Shown here: positions 35,880 through 48,379 of the stretch, in pieces | How positions within the stretch are numbered: position 1 is the first letter of the stretch | Layout: each line of letters starts with the position of its first letter | Source of the DNA: Prostheceraeus crozeri | Lineage: Eukaryota; Platyhelminthes; Polycladida; Euryleptidae | Length of the DNA stretch: 64,000 bases | Assembly: GCA_907163375.1 (NCBI GenBank) | Contig: CAJQUW010002095.1 | Coordinates: forward strand, 1,116,001-1,180,000 | Direction of reading: 5' to 3' | Program-made: the position numbers and the translations under genes | Notes under the pieces: model-generated | The model's input: the letters and a program-made list of their open reading frames with translations, nothing else | Told to the model about the DNA's origin: nothing | The model's database searches: none

Positions 35880-36062
35880 TCGCCGTGCTATATTTTTCAT
35901 CACGCACTATATTTTTCATCTGAAAAATATAGCACTCCGATATCATGCTTTAAGACAGATATAGTACTTTAAATCTCGTGCTTTGAAAAAAATAGCACGA
36001 GGACCTTCGGTCCTCGTGCTATATTTTTCAAACCACTCGATTTAAAGTACTATATCTATCAC
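35880..36062. repeat. Nested hairpin cluster (GTGCTATATTTTTC repeats)
   Basis: The word GTGCTATATTTTTC occurs in both orientations several times. A perfect stem is formed by GCACGAGGAC and GTCCTCGTGC with a tiny loop (about 35995-36020). It extends outward through AATAGCAC.../ATAGTACTTTAAAT... to 36055. A second hairpin lies at 35889-35935, and a single copy of the word occurs near 35697. Likely a decayed inverted-repeat transposon. Confidence 0.8.
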
Positions 36063-37540
36063 TTGGAAATGTAAATTCATATACCTATGTATCATATTGA
36101 ATAATTGCCTATAAAGAAGCTTATCTACTTAAATGAAGGAAATCGAGACGCGCATACATAAGTCTCGAACATAGAATAACGTCTATTAGGAAACTACTTT
36201 CACGTACAGTATTAGGATAAGTATCAGTACTAACTTACTTTCCAAAACTGTCCATAATTTCAGTTGATTGAATTATTGTAATAGGCTTGCCAGCATCGTA
36301 ACAGTCCATCGATAATTTAGTTCATACTGCCACTAATCTCCAATTACATTGATATTTGCTGAAAAATAGATTACAGGTGTCATTGTCTCATCAAAAGTTT
36401 GTGACTTTGTACCAACATGAACGTTTTTGAAATATATGAACAATCTTTGAACAAAGCAAAGCAATCAAATTATCAAATGATAACAGAATATAATTGATCA
36501 ACTTTTATTCACCGTGAAATTTATGAATAAGCAACTTTGGACAATGAAAACAATGTTAAACATGTACATAATATGACAGCAGATACGAGTTGGTGAATAA
36601 TCTAGAAAATCAAGACTCTCATTTCCACACTACTTAACATGATAGCAGGTTATAATTAATTAGCTAGTTGAGGTGGCCGAGATCCCTCCCTGATCTAGTC
36701 ATTTATTGATCCAAAAAACTTAGTTCCCATTCCGAATAGATTTAAAAAATAATAAGTGCAATACTTCTCATAGTAACTTTTTCAATGTTACTTTAACTTA
36801 TACATGTATTTTTTATATGTTTTATTATGAAGCGTTTTTCTGCCAATATCATCAAAAAGTGTACTTAGTCAATACTTTTATTTTTTTTTCTAAATGTGTT
36901 TATTTCTCGCTGCTTAATTTTATTGATTATATCTATCTAATTGTATGTGTATTTGACGTGATCGATGGTATTGAAACGTGTGGCAGGGTCATTTCATATT
37001 TCAAGCGGACATGACCTCTGCAATTTCAATTTGGTTTTTATCGTACGCACGTAAATATGCTTCTGTATCCTAACCAAAATACAATGAAACTTGTTTTAAA
37101 AAGCTCAATTTTCCCTGACGATGACCTGATTTCATCCAATAGTATTTGATAGTACATGTACTGGTACTGTACATGTACTTTATGCTTCAGTTATGTAATG
37201 GAAATATGCATTTAAGTTCTTTTTGATGTATATGTATGTATATCAGACATTCCCATTGACAGTTAGGATAAAACTTATAATTTCTTTTAAGAAAATCTTT
37301 TTATCATCACCGATGGCCATTTTTATTTCTTTATTGCGATTTTTTAACGAATATCCAGATCCAAGGAAAATTTTGTTAAAACTCCATAATAATTCAATCC
37401 CCCCACCCCGTCAAAACTATTAAATGTATAGAGCTCAACTTGTACTTGTTTGAACAAATAATGCTATAAATTTCATGTTATGATTTTTTAATATCACTAA
37501 AACGAGCTTTTTAGATAAGTCACTTCTTGCAGAAAGTTCC
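36063..37540. other. AT-rich stretch, no gene seen
   Basis: No coding region or clear repeat was found. A small palindromic ACATGTACTGGTACTGTACA motif lies near 37152. Confidence 0.45.
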
Positions 37541-37548
37541 TCCTTCAC

Positions 37549-39327
37549 TCAAGAACACTGTAATGAAAGAAAAAAACACATGAGAACACCTCCCCATAAG
37601 AAAAAATCACATGGCATGAGCTCAGGAGATCGAGGACTCCAATCAATCGGACCCCCTCTTCCGATCCATCTGTCAAGTTAAAAATGACTGTCTAAAGCGG
37701 ATTTGATTCTTAACCGGGGGCCATGTGGCTCCCTGGAGAGGAATTCAACATGCCAGGGCAGGAAATGACGTACATAAGGAGGATTTGGGGAGAAGGAGGT
37801 TCGAAGGAGTATTGAGATTGAAACAGGATTTGATTGATTCACCTTCACGTGTGATTTGAGTTATCGTCAGTTATTCGTTAATTTTCGCTTCCCAATATTC
37901 AAGATGTTAATTATGCAGCTACTGCTGTTTAATAGCTATTTGCGAAACCACAGATTTAGAAGCTACCAATATATCTCTGTGTACGAGATGTTCCATTCGA
38001 ATTATTTTAATTAGGGGAAAATTTCAACCTACGCGGCTATAGATCATCACCTGGACGTTTTTGTCTGTGGCCTGCTCAGTTTGCATACCGACATAGATAG
38101 AACTAGAAGATAGTATCTGGTCTGGTCAGAGAGAGCTAATGAAGCGAGGCGTCACATTTCCATTCATAAATTAAAGGTCAAATGGTTAATGGCAACCCCA
38201 ATGCATGTTGAAAAGCACACCAAAATTATCAGACCAATGCCCACACACCACTACTTTCTCCTTTCCAACATCGGTACCTGTGTCGAGTTCGGTGTCTCGG
38301 CGGTATCAGATTTGATATACCCAGGAAGAGAAATCGACTCAGGCAATCAGCGAGTGCGCAGTGATTTGAGATTGAAACACGCACCACGAATTTGACCACC
38401 ATCAAATTCAGGAATTGTGCGCAGTCAAGTATCAGGCTCAATGACAGCTCATTAGTTTTTCGATCCCGCGATTTCTCTACGTAACACTTCCCACATCTTT
38501 GCATGTAGGCCTACTTAGATTCTTCGAGTAGGCTGCCTGAAGTCTGCATTTGAAAATGTTTGTTACTGCTATATTTGACCTTCTATTTTTTAAAACTTGA
38601 ATAGTGGGCAACCTACTAGATTAGAGGGAGGAATTTAAACATACTTTCAACTTGTTTTAAGGAGGAATCCGTAGCAAAAAAGGTTAAGAACCACTGTCTA
38701 AAGAATTGCGAATACTGTTAGCGCATTGATGTGCAGGCGCACCATCTTGCACAAACCATTTGTTTCCGTCGGTTTCAGCGAGAAAAACGCTAATCTTTCA
38801 GGAGACGTAAATAATTCAGCCGCATTTACGTTTTCATTTTCATCCGAAGAATACTGGGACCGACTACTCCATGCGAAGATAAACCAGCCCAAACCATAAC
38901 TCCTTTGGAATTATGGAATAAAATGCATGATCAACAGTGAAAGGAGGGTTATCAATCGACCAAAGCACACAACTGTGGCGATTGACGTATCCACTCAAAG
39001 TAAATTTAGACTCAATCTGTGCATATGACATTGTCCCACGAAGTAAGACCATCATTTTTTCGGAGTGTATCGCAAGTTTCAAGACGTCGATCAAAAAATC
39101 ATCCTCTGAAAAGTTCATGAATCAGCCGTGGAATAAACGGTTTGGCCTTCCACTTCATGGAGCAATCTCTGAACAGTTGNGCGACTGATTTCTGTAACGG
39201 AAGACAATCGGCGAGTTGACATGGGAATCATTTGGTTGTCATTAAGTGTGTTGAAGAATCTCTCCTTTTCGAGTTTCTCACAACGAACAGATCTTGGCCT
39301 ACCAGGAAATGTCTTTTCGAAGCACAT
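37549..39327 (-). pseudogene. Mariner-type transposase split by a hAT insertion
   Basis: The minus strand carries an IS630/mariner-like transposase. From the N-terminal side: GRPRSVRCEKLEKERFFNTL and STRRLSSVTEISR (39180-39310, helix-turn-helix), ESKFTLSGYVNRHSCVLWS (about 38960-39020), then WFVQDGAPAHQCANSIRNSL ending at 38704. A hAT element interrupts here. Beyond it, from 37689, the same frame continues RWIGRGGPIDWSPRSPEL and MPCDFFLWG. The second D is in QDGAPAH and the third in CDFF, about 43 residues apart without the insertion. There is one in-frame TAA just after the insertion point, and other damage toward both ends. The N-terminus runs into the tandem array at 39328. An N base sits at 39180. 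Confidence 0.85.
37698..38695. mobile_element. Non-autonomous hAT element nested in mariner transposase
   Basis: The right end reads AGTGGTTCTTAACCTTTTTT on the minus strand. The left end, CGGATTTGATTCTTAACCGG, shares ATTCTTAACC. An 8-bp direct repeat GTCTAAAG flanks it (37690-37697 and 38696-38703; one base of the boundary is ambiguous). Removing the element and one repeat copy joins the two halves of the surrounding transposase without a frameshift. No transposase of its own is seen. Confidence 0.82.
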
Positions 39328-41830
39328 GAGCGAGTTAGGAGGACAATTGGAGCAAAAGAAGTCATCACACTAGAGTGGTTGAAAGGAGAGATCCTGGGAA
39401 TTCGTTAAAATCGTCGATTTTGACCATCATTTCTCTAAGACAATAGTGAGAATTTAATACTTGGATTACTATTTGGGCCAAATCGTCCCGATCTTAGTTA
39501 CAGATAGTATGATGAGGTGACAAGCCAATTAGGAGGGACAATTGGAGCTCAGAAGAGGTCATCACATTAGAGTGTTTGACGAGAGATCCTGGGAATATCG
39601 TTAAAATCGTCGATTTTTGACCATCATTTCTCTAAGACAATAGTGAGCAATTTAATACTTGGATTACTATTGGGCCACCAAACCGTTCCCCGATCTTAGT
39701 ACAGACACCTATGATGAGGTGACAAGCCATAATTAGGAGGACAATTGGAGCAAAAGAAGTCATCACATTAGAGTGTTGAAGGGAAGGAGATCCTGGGAAT
39801 TCGTTAAAATCGTTCCGATTTTGACCATCATTTCTCTAAGACAATAGTGAGAATTTAATACTTGGATTACTATTTGGGCCAAATCGTTCCCGATCTTAGT
39901 TACAGATAGTATGATGAGGTGACAGGAGCCAATTAGGAGGACAATTGGAGCAGAAGTGGTTCATCACATTAGAGTGGTTGACGAGAGAGATCCTGGGAAA
40001 TTCGTTAAAAATCGTCCGATTTTGACCAATCATTTCTCTAAGACAATAGTGAGAATTTAATACTTGGATTACTATTTGGGCCAAATCGTTCCCGGATCTT
40101 AGTTACAGATAGTATGATGAGGTGACAAGCCAATTAGGAGGACAATTGGAGCAAAAGAAGTCAATCACATTAAGAGTGGTTTGAGTTGAGGGAGAGATCC
40201 TGGGAATTCGTTAAAAATCGTCGATTTTGACCATCATTTCTCTAAGACAATAGTGAGAATTTAATACTAAGTGGATTACTATTTGGGCCAAAATCGTTCC
40301 CGATCTTAGTTACAGATAGTATGATGAGGTGACAATAGCCAATTAGGAGGACAATTGGAGCAGAAGAGGTCATCACCACCTTAGAGTGGTTGACGAGAGA
40401 GATCCTGGAATTCGTTTAAAATCGTCGATTTTTTGACCATCATTTCTCTAAGACAAATTTTTAGTGAGAATTTAATACTTGGATTACTATTTGGGCCAAA
40501 TCGTTCCCGATCTTAGTTACAGATAGTATGATGAGGTGACAAGCCAATTTAAGGAGGACAATTGAGCAAAAGAAGTCATCACATTAGAGTGGTTGAAGGA
40601 GAGAGTCCTGGGAATTCGTTAAAATCGTCGATTTTGACCATCATTTCTCTAAGACAATAGTTGAGAATTTAATACTTGGATTAACTATTTGGGCCAAAAC
40701 CCGTTCCCGATCTTAGTTAACAGACACTATGATGAGGTGACAAGCCAATTAGCGAGACCAATTGGAGCAAAAGAAGTCATCACATTAGAGTGGTTGAAGG
40801 GAGAGTCTCCTGGGAATATCGTTAAAATCGTCGATTTTGACCATCATTTCTCAAAGACAATAGTGGAGAATTTTAATACTTGGATTACGTATTTGGGCCA
40901 AATCGTTCCCGATCTAGTTACAGATAGTATGATGAGGTGACAAGCCAATTAGGAGGGACAAATTTTGAGAGCAAAAAGAAGTCATCACATTAGAGTGGTT
41001 GGAAGGGAGAGATCCTGGGAATTCGTTAAAATCGTCGATTTTGACCATCATTTTTTCTCTAAGACAATAGTGAGAATTTAATACTTGGATTACTATTTGG
41101 GCCAAAAAACCGTTCCCCGATCTTAGTTACAGACACTATGAAGAGGTGACAAGCCAATTAGGAGGACAATTGGAGCAAAAGAAGTCATCACATTAGAGTG
41201 GTTGAAGGGAGAGATCCTGGGAATTCGTTAAAATCGTCTGATTTTTGGACCATCATTTCTCTAAGACAATAGTGAGAATTTAATACTTGGATTACTATTT
41301 GGCGCCAAACAGTTTCCCGATCTTAGTTACAGACACTATGATGAGGTGACAAGCCAATTAGGAGACAATTGGAGCAAAAGAAAGTCATCACATTAGAGTG
41401 GTTGAAGGAGAGTGAGATCCTGGGAATTCGTTAAAATCGTCGATTTTGACCATCATTTCTCTAAGACAATAGTGAGAATTTAATACTCGTGGATTACTAT
41501 TTGGGCCAAACCGTTCCCGATCTTAGTTACAGACACTATGATGAGGTGACAAGACCCAATTAGGAGGAGGCAATTGGAGCAAAAGAAGTCATCACATTAG
41601 AGTTGGTTGAAGGGAGAGATCCGGAATTCGTTGTTAAAATCGTCGTCGATTTTGACCATCATTTCTCAAAGACAATAGTGAGAATTTAATACTTGGATAC
41701 TATTTGGGCCAAATCGTTTCCCGATCTTAGTTACAGATAGTATGATGAGGTGACAAGCCAATTAGGAGGACAATTGGAGCAGAAGTCCTCAAATTAGAGT
41801 GATTGAAGGGAGAAGATCCAAGTGAATTCG
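39328..41830. repeat. Tandem array of ~195-bp unit, about 12-13 copies
   Basis: The word GACAATTGGAGCA recurs about every 200 bases from 39341 to 41769 (13 times). A consensus read from several copies is about 195 bp and includes TTCGTTAAAATCGTCGATTT and ACTATTTGGGCCAAATCGTT. Copies differ mainly by one- to few-base insertions and deletions, often in homopolymers, which looks like sequencing noise. The left end cuts into the mariner-type transposase. The 83-, 62- and 63-codon frames in the array are not genes. Confidence 0.95.
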
Positions 41831-43359
41831 TTGAAAATTGGAAGGTGTAATTGATGTAAGAAAATATGAAGGGTAGAGCTGAGGAAAGAAAATACCTAGG
41901 AGAAGAAATAGATGCAAGAAAATAGGAGGGGGGGGTAAAACTGAGGTAATAATATCAGGATGTAGGTATTTTTTCAGTGTCTCATAATAAATTAATGGAT
42001 AGAGTATACACTTAGGTACATAACGAAATGTGTTCTGCATCTTATTTAATTATTCAAGTAGATTTTGTAATCCTTTATTCCGTTTAGAAGTAATTATCTA
42101 ATTAATGTACTTACGCTTATAATTACCAAAAAATAGGAAAATTGTAGGTTTACTTGAATATCGGAGATCCTTAACACACAATATCACCAAGTAGGCCTGT
42201 ACCGTACCGTTCAACAATTGTTTTACTCCACACAGCTTACAATAGACAAGCATTGGAGGTTATGCCGTAGGAGGATTACGTACGAATACTTAATTAATTA
42301 CCGTACCTAGACCTACTATAGCATATTTATGTCAACATATCTAGGTTACTTAACCAAAGAAAATCAAGATTTACTGTAGAACACTCCTCCTCAACATCTT
42401 ATATAAAAATGATTATCTACTTGTAGTGAACGGTCCTTCAAAACTTTTTAAAATTACTTTTATTAGACTTGCTATATGACTATCTGACAATCTGGAACAT
42501 TTTATTGCTGTCATCGAAGTTTGTCAGAACCATATGGATTTAGTAATATGATCAGGGTAATTAGGCCCAAAATGAAATTCTCAGTGTTTTGTAAATAGAT
42601 CCTGATAACGAATCGGACACCAAATTAGTAAGGTCGCGGAATAGAAGCCTGCATAGATTCTAATCATTTATTATTAACCCTTAGAACTTACTATGCATGG
42701 AGAGTGCTCACGGAGAGGTGTAAGCAAATAATAGTGCGATATATCAGTTGTAATATTTGCATGTGTTGGGGACAATCTACTGTACAGTCGCAATTATTAT
42801 ACCAGCGAGGATGTCAAATGGGGGACCAACGGTAAAATTACGGGAGCGTTTTTCCATGACATTTTTTCTTCTATATCGACTCCATATATACGGTCCACAT
42901 CTTCGTGGTGGGGGTACGGCAAACTCAAAACATTTCATTGGGTATTGTCGCGCTGTACTGCCACGTACCCACCGTCCACTACAACAGAATATTTGTGAAA
43001 TACATGAGATCTCAAGTCTCTTATTAATGTAGGATCGTCTCGTCACTAATCACTTACAACCGCCCTGATCACGTTAAGTAAGTCTCCTTTTTCTAATACT
43101 AGAAAATGTTTGAAGATTTCTGCAATAAAACCATAGGCACTCATTTTGAAACTGAATCAATTCGCCATCTCTACATAACAATTCCTTTAGGGAAGATACT
43201 GTAATATCTAAATATAAGCTGTAATAATTCCAAAAACCATGCATCAAATTAACACAGGCTGATATAATAGTTTGGTGAGTTTAAGATTTTCTTAGATGAT
43301 AAACACCACAAATACGAGTCCCACGAACACGCGCAAGGATTTAAGAACATTCAAACTCG
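41831..43359. other. Spacer between satellite array and giant element
   Basis: No gene was recognised. The first 150 bases are purine-rich with AAGAAAATA.GAGG-type words. The overlapping 91- and 89-codon frames at 42757-43046 have no recognised motif. Confidence 0.45.
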
Positions 43360-43370
43360 ATACTTTCAGG
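43360..43370. repeat. Target-site duplication, left copy
   Basis: ATACTTTCAGG, identical to 58784-58794, directly outside the terminal inverted repeat. Eleven bases (or nine, if the final GG belongs to the element) fits the 8-11 bp duplications known for Mutator-like elements. Confidence 0.75.
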
Positions 43371-43412
43371 ATGGTATAAAAATCACGATCACAACCGATC
43401 AAAGCCGATCAC
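43371..43412 (+). repeat. Left terminal inverted repeat of giant MULE
   Basis: ATGGTATAAAAATCACGATC then ACAACCGATCAAAGCCGATC. It aligns with the complement of 58740-58783 (GGGATCGGTATAAAACCTCG then ATCACCGACCGATCAAAGCC) with a few changes and small gaps. Confidence 0.75.
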
Positions 43413-43957
43413 AAACTAAATTTAAAAAGTTGATAAAAAGTACAAACACCAATAATTCAAGCTATTAAAAACCAAAATCGAATAAACTATGTTTTTACAA
43501 AGCAAGCCAAACTTTTCCTTACAATGTGTGCTTCTATCCCCCCACATCCACACTTACACACGAACAAGTCCAGACACTAATTTAAATATTCTTGTGATCT
43601 CAATTAGTGTAAAATTCTAATAAAAACATCGCACCGCATTTGACCGTAGACTGCAAGTCAAATTCCTCCAGGAACTCTTCTGATCGAAAGGAACACATTC
43701 ACTCATCAAATACAACATCACACCTAATACTATCCCAAAAATTAGAGAGCTTCTCACCCTATCAAATCACACACGTGAACTAACCATGTAGTTTCTACCC
43801 TATGAGAAACGTAGAATGTCCGCTGCACAATATGCCAATACGAACATCGACTTCGTCCAGAAATTCCCTTCATCTGCTGCGATTCTGCTAGAAAAGTATT
43901 GAAACTTACAACTTCGAGTCACAGATCCAAAGATCCCTCTTGAGATCAAATCGGAAC
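43413..43957. other. Left subterminal region of the giant element
   Basis: Unique AT-rich sequence between the terminal repeat and the array. It shows no clear similarity to the matching right subterminal region, so the inverted symmetry is limited to the terminal repeat and the arrays. Confidence 0.5.
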
Positions 43958-46139
43958 AACCAACCGAACAAGTCGTTTTTGTGAGAAGACAAGAGTGAAA
44001 TTTCGGAGTTTACCTCCCTACACTAAGCCTACCCCAATGTCAATTTCCTCAAATGAATCCTTTCGATCGGCGGACATTTCTCCTCTCCAGCTGGATTTCA
44101 CATCAAATACTACACAGAAACTGCAAAGAAACCCCTGCCAAACAAATCGGAACACCAACCGCATAAGTCATATGTGAGAGACATAGTGAAGTTCTTCGAT
44201 TTTCCATGTCAGATTGGCCTATTCCCAATGTAAATTTCTCAATGAATCCTTTTTGATCGGCGACATTTCTTCTTCTCCGTTGTTTTTCACAAGCAAATAC
44301 TACCCAGAAATGCAATGAATCCCTGCCGAACAAATCGGAACACCAACCGAACATGTCGTTTTTGTGAGAGCACTTGGTGAAATTTCAGTAGTTTCTCCTA
44401 CACTAGGCCTACTCCAATGTCCAATTTCCTCAATGAAACCTTTTGATCGGCTGACATTTCTTCTCTCCAGTGGGGTTGTTCATCATCAAATACTACCCAG
44501 AAATGCAAAGCAACCCTGCCGATCAAATCGAACACCACCAACCGAACAAGTCGTTTTTGTGATAGCACTTGGTGAAATTTCAGGAGTATCTCCTACACTT
44601 ACACGTAACATAGGCCTACTCCAATGTCAATTTTCCTCAATGAATCCTTTTGATCGCGGACAGTTCTCTCTCCAGTTGTTGTTCATACATCAAATACTAC
44701 CCCGAAATGCAAAGAAACCCCTAACCCCTGGCCGATCAAATCGAACCCACCCGAACAAGTCGTTATTTGTGAGCAGACTTGGTGAAATTACAGGAGTTTC
44801 TCTACACTATGCCTACTACTCCAATGTCCAATTACCTCAAAGAATCCTTTGATCGGCGGACATATCTTCTCTCCGTTGGTGTTCACATCAAATACGAACC
44901 CAGAAACATGCAAAGAAACCCCTGCCGATCAAATCGGAACACCACCGAAACCCAGTCGTTTTTGGATGAGAGCGACTTGTGTGTACTTGTATTTCAGGAG
45001 TACTGTTTCTCCTACACTAGAAAACCACTCTAGGCCTCCACTCCAATGTCAATATTTCCCTCATTATGAATCCTTGTTGATCGCGTGATACAGATTTCTT
45101 CCTCTCCAGTTTGGTTGTTCACAATTAACAAATAGCTACATCCCCAGAAATAGCCGAAAGAGAAAGATAACCCCTAGCCAACTTGCCGATCAAATCGGAA
45201 CACCAACCGAACATAAGTCCGTTTTACGGATTGAGCTGAGCACTCTGGTGTTGAAATTTCCCTGGCTCGCGACACGGCAGTCAGTTTCACCTCCATACAC
45301 TAGGCCTACTTCTTCAATGTCAATTTCCTCCCAAATCGCTACATCCTTTTGATCGGCGGGGACATTTCTCCTCTCCAGCTGGATGTTCACACCAAATACT
45401 ACCAGCAGAAATGCAAAGGAACCCCCTGGCCGATCAAATCGGAACACCAAACCGAACAAGCTCGTTTTTGTGGAGTAGCACTAGTGTTGAATTTCAGGAG
45501 TTTCTCCGTACACCTAGGCCTACTTCCAAATGTCAGATTTTACCTCAATGAATCCTTTTGATCGGCGGACATTTCTTCTCCTCCAGTTGTTTATTCACAT
45601 TCAAATACTACCCAGAAATGCAAAGAAACCCTGCCAGATCAAGTCTGGAACACCAAGACCGAAACAAGTCGTTTCTTGGTGAGAGGAACTTGGTGAAATT
45701 ACAGGAGTTTTCTTCTCCTACACTAGGCCTACTCCATGTCAATTTCCATCAATGAATCCTTTTGATCGGCGGACATTTCTTCTCTCCATTTGGTTGTTTC
45801 ACAATCAAATTACTACCCAGAAATGCAAAGAAACCTCTGCCGATCTAAATCGGAACACCAACCGAACAAGTCGTGTTTTGTAGAGAGGGACTTGGTGAAA
45901 ATTACAGGAAGTTTCTTCCTACACTAGGCCCTACTCCAATGTCAGATTTCCTCAAAGAATCCTTTTGATCGGCGGACCATTTCGTCGCTCTAGCTGGTTG
46001 TTCACATCGAAATTACTACCAGAAATGCAAAGAAACCCCTGCCGATCAAATCGGAACACCAACCGAACAAGTCGTTTTTGTGAGAGGACATAGTGAAGTT
46101 TCTCGATTTTCTTGTCAAGTTGGCCTATTCCAATGTCAA
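43958..46139 (+). repeat. Left array of ~191-bp unit (about 11 copies)
   Basis: Each unit contains GATCGGCGGACATTTCTTCT, ACATCAAATACTACCCAGAA, GCCGATCAAATCGGAACACC and AACCGAACAAGTCGTTTTTG. Two subtypes differ in the last third: AGGAGTTTCTCCTACACTAG (about 191 bp) and CGATTTTCTTGTCAAGTTGG (about 192 bp). The array is very rich in small insertions, more than the right array, and breaks off at a TTGAATATTGAATATTGAA junction at 46140. Open frames of 60-162 codons over it are by-products of the repeat. Confidence 0.95.
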
Positions 46140-46425
46140 TTTGAAATATTGAATATTGAATATTGAAAATCAGGAAGTCCTTTATAGAATATGGGAGTAT
46201 ATTTTGAGAATAATAACTTTCATTTACCTGTTGCCATAATCTGAAATACTACTGTACTATCAGAGGCTCCATGTTCATCAGAATTGGAGAGAAAGCCGGA
46301 GCAGAAAAGTATGCGGTATGTATCTAGTGATGTTCTTCAGCATATTCTATGCATAATATACATGGAAGATAAATGTCCACAATTGATTACGGGAATATCA
46401 GAGGAATTTGCATATACGTACTGGG

Positions 46426-46767
46426 TTAGTATCTGGCGTGCGCAGCTTCGATGACAACTGGCTCTTCATCCATCTGGATAGCCTGGGAATCAGAAGCAGC
46501 CTCCACTTCCAGCATATCTATATCACCTGTGCGAGGAGCCTTCCTGCCTGATTTACCGGCTTTCCCCTTCCTCCTATTGATGATGCTGGTGAGGGTGACT
46601 TTCTTCATTGACTTCGATGTTTCCACTCCCAGGCTGATTCGCACCGCGAGAACATGCCAGCATGAGGTGATGGCAGGGCAACTGCAACTTTCGGTGGGAT
46701 AGACTTTCACGATATACTCCTTATCTCCGGAAACGATGAATGATCCTTTTCGCGGAACATGAAGAAC
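46426..46767 (-). CDS. MULE transposase 3' exon with SWIM zinc finger
   Basis: On the minus strand the exon starts after ATTTTTTCAG at 46767 in phase 0 and ends at a TAA at 46426-46428. It begins VLHVPRKGSFIVSGDKEYIV and continues KVYPTESCSCPAITSCWHVL. C-S-C...C-W-H is the CxCx(n)CxH signature of the SWIM zinc finger, which follows the DDE domain in many MULE transposases and binds DNA. The remainder is a basic stretch (NRRKGKAGKSGRKAPR) that could be a nuclear localisation signal, then an acidic tail. Its phase agrees with the donor at 48379, giving an intron of about 1.6 kb. Confidence 0.8.
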   Translation of the reverse strand, partial: VLHVPRKGSFIVSGDKEYIVKVYPTESCSCPAITSCWHVLAVRISLGVETSKSMKKVTLTSIINRRKGKAGKSGRKAPRTGDIDMLEVEAASDSQAIQMDEEPVVIEAAHARY

Positions 46768-48379
46768 CTGAAAAAATAAAATTCAAATTCACGAAATATT
46801 TGTTGAAAACGTGAGCATTAAGTGATATGTGTGTTTTACGTCATTAAATCGTACCATGACACTATTTAAATCATTCCAGAATTAGACTACTTTAATTAGA
46901 ATTAGTAATCGTGGAAATATGTATTGGCTTGATAATTGATTGAATATACAAAATTTAGGGGAAGGCCAAGTTTCTGGTGATAGGTCATAAATAACTTTCT
47001 TATATCAGAAGATAGCCTTGGTCACTAGGTTGAAATATGTCGTGTGATTCAAAAAGTTATTTATGCCCTACCTACAGAAGCTTGCTTTCCCAAAGCTTTA
47101 TATATTTCTGACATTTCATTGATAAGTTAAGCATTTGGAACGCTTTAGGATCATTACCGTCGTGGAATTATACTGATTTGTCAAAAAGCGAGCTTGACTA
47201 TTTGGACTTAAATGCCAAAAAAAAAAAACAGCAAAAAATGAGCGATGCGATAAATTCTGCCAATTGAGTTCAGCTTCTTCCACCTCTCAGAAGATCTGTG
47301 TGACAAATGAAGGAGTTGATGCTACTGTGAAATTAGCAAACAGCACTCAATCAGCGACAGCCATTGGTGAAAAACCAACTTGCATCATTCAAAAGAACGG
47401 AGCAACGGTTTCTATCTTTGTTTGACTTTATCTGCAGTGTATGATCTTGATATGTACTTTTGTTGTTGATAGTTGTTATATAAATTGATTGCACTAGTGC
47501 AATCAATTTGATTCTATGCATAATTCAATAGAAATTGGAATACATCAATTAGTTTTACTGCACGGCAATAATACATGGGGTAGATGGACATAGCATGCTG
47601 CAAATTACATTACACAGACTTACATGCAATCCGTCAGCTATATATGATGAACAGTCCAATTACCAACTGATTTCCAAATCATATTTGGTAATTGATATCA
47701 AGCATGACATAGAAATCCTTTGGCTTCAGGTGCAATGGCTTCATGCCTCTACAATCATATATCATATGATACTGACTTACATGATATCCGTCTTCTGTAG
47801 ATGATGAACAGTCCAATTACCAACTGATTTCCAAATCATATTTGGTAATTGATATCAAGCATGACATAGAAATCCTTTGGCTTCAGGTGCAATGGCTTCA
47901 TGCCTCTACAATCATATATCATATGATACTGACTTACATGCAATCCGTCTTCTGTAGATGATGAACAGTCCAATTACCAACTGATTTCCAGATCATATTT
48001 AATAAATGATATCAAGCATGACACAGAAATCCTTTGACATTTGGTACTATGGCTTCCTATCACCAGACTGAAACAAATAAGTTTACAGTTCATTTCATCA
48101 TTTATGTAGAAATAATTGTACCATAACACCAATATTAAAGTACAATATTTTATATTGTCTTCGACATGAGATATCAATGGGCAGTCCTTAAAATTTTTTT
48201 AAATTGTATTCTTTAATTTCCCTTATACTTTGATGGCGGGTGTTTCCCTAATAATCCTTGACATAAAGAAGCTTACACTTTGACTATAGAGAAGCTGTAG
48301 GCGTAACATGATGAAACCGCACCACGAAAATGATACATTCACATCACAATTACAGACATCGATTTCTAAATTTACTAAC
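46768..48379 (-). other. Intron of the MULE transposase gene
   Basis: Donor GAG|GTTAGT (from 48379) and acceptor ATTTTTTCAG (ending at 46768) on the minus strand, both leaving phase 0. The intron contains a minisatellite (47619-48060) and no coding sequence. Confidence 0.65.
47619..48060 (+). repeat. Minisatellite, ~157-bp unit, 2.8 copies
   Basis: Copies begin at about 47619, 47774 and 47932 with ACTTACATG.(A)ATCCGTC, followed by GATGAACAGTCCAATTACCA. The first two copies are almost identical, while the last is truncated and more diverged. The array is well inside the transposase intron and unrelated to the 191-bp unit. Confidence 0.92.
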
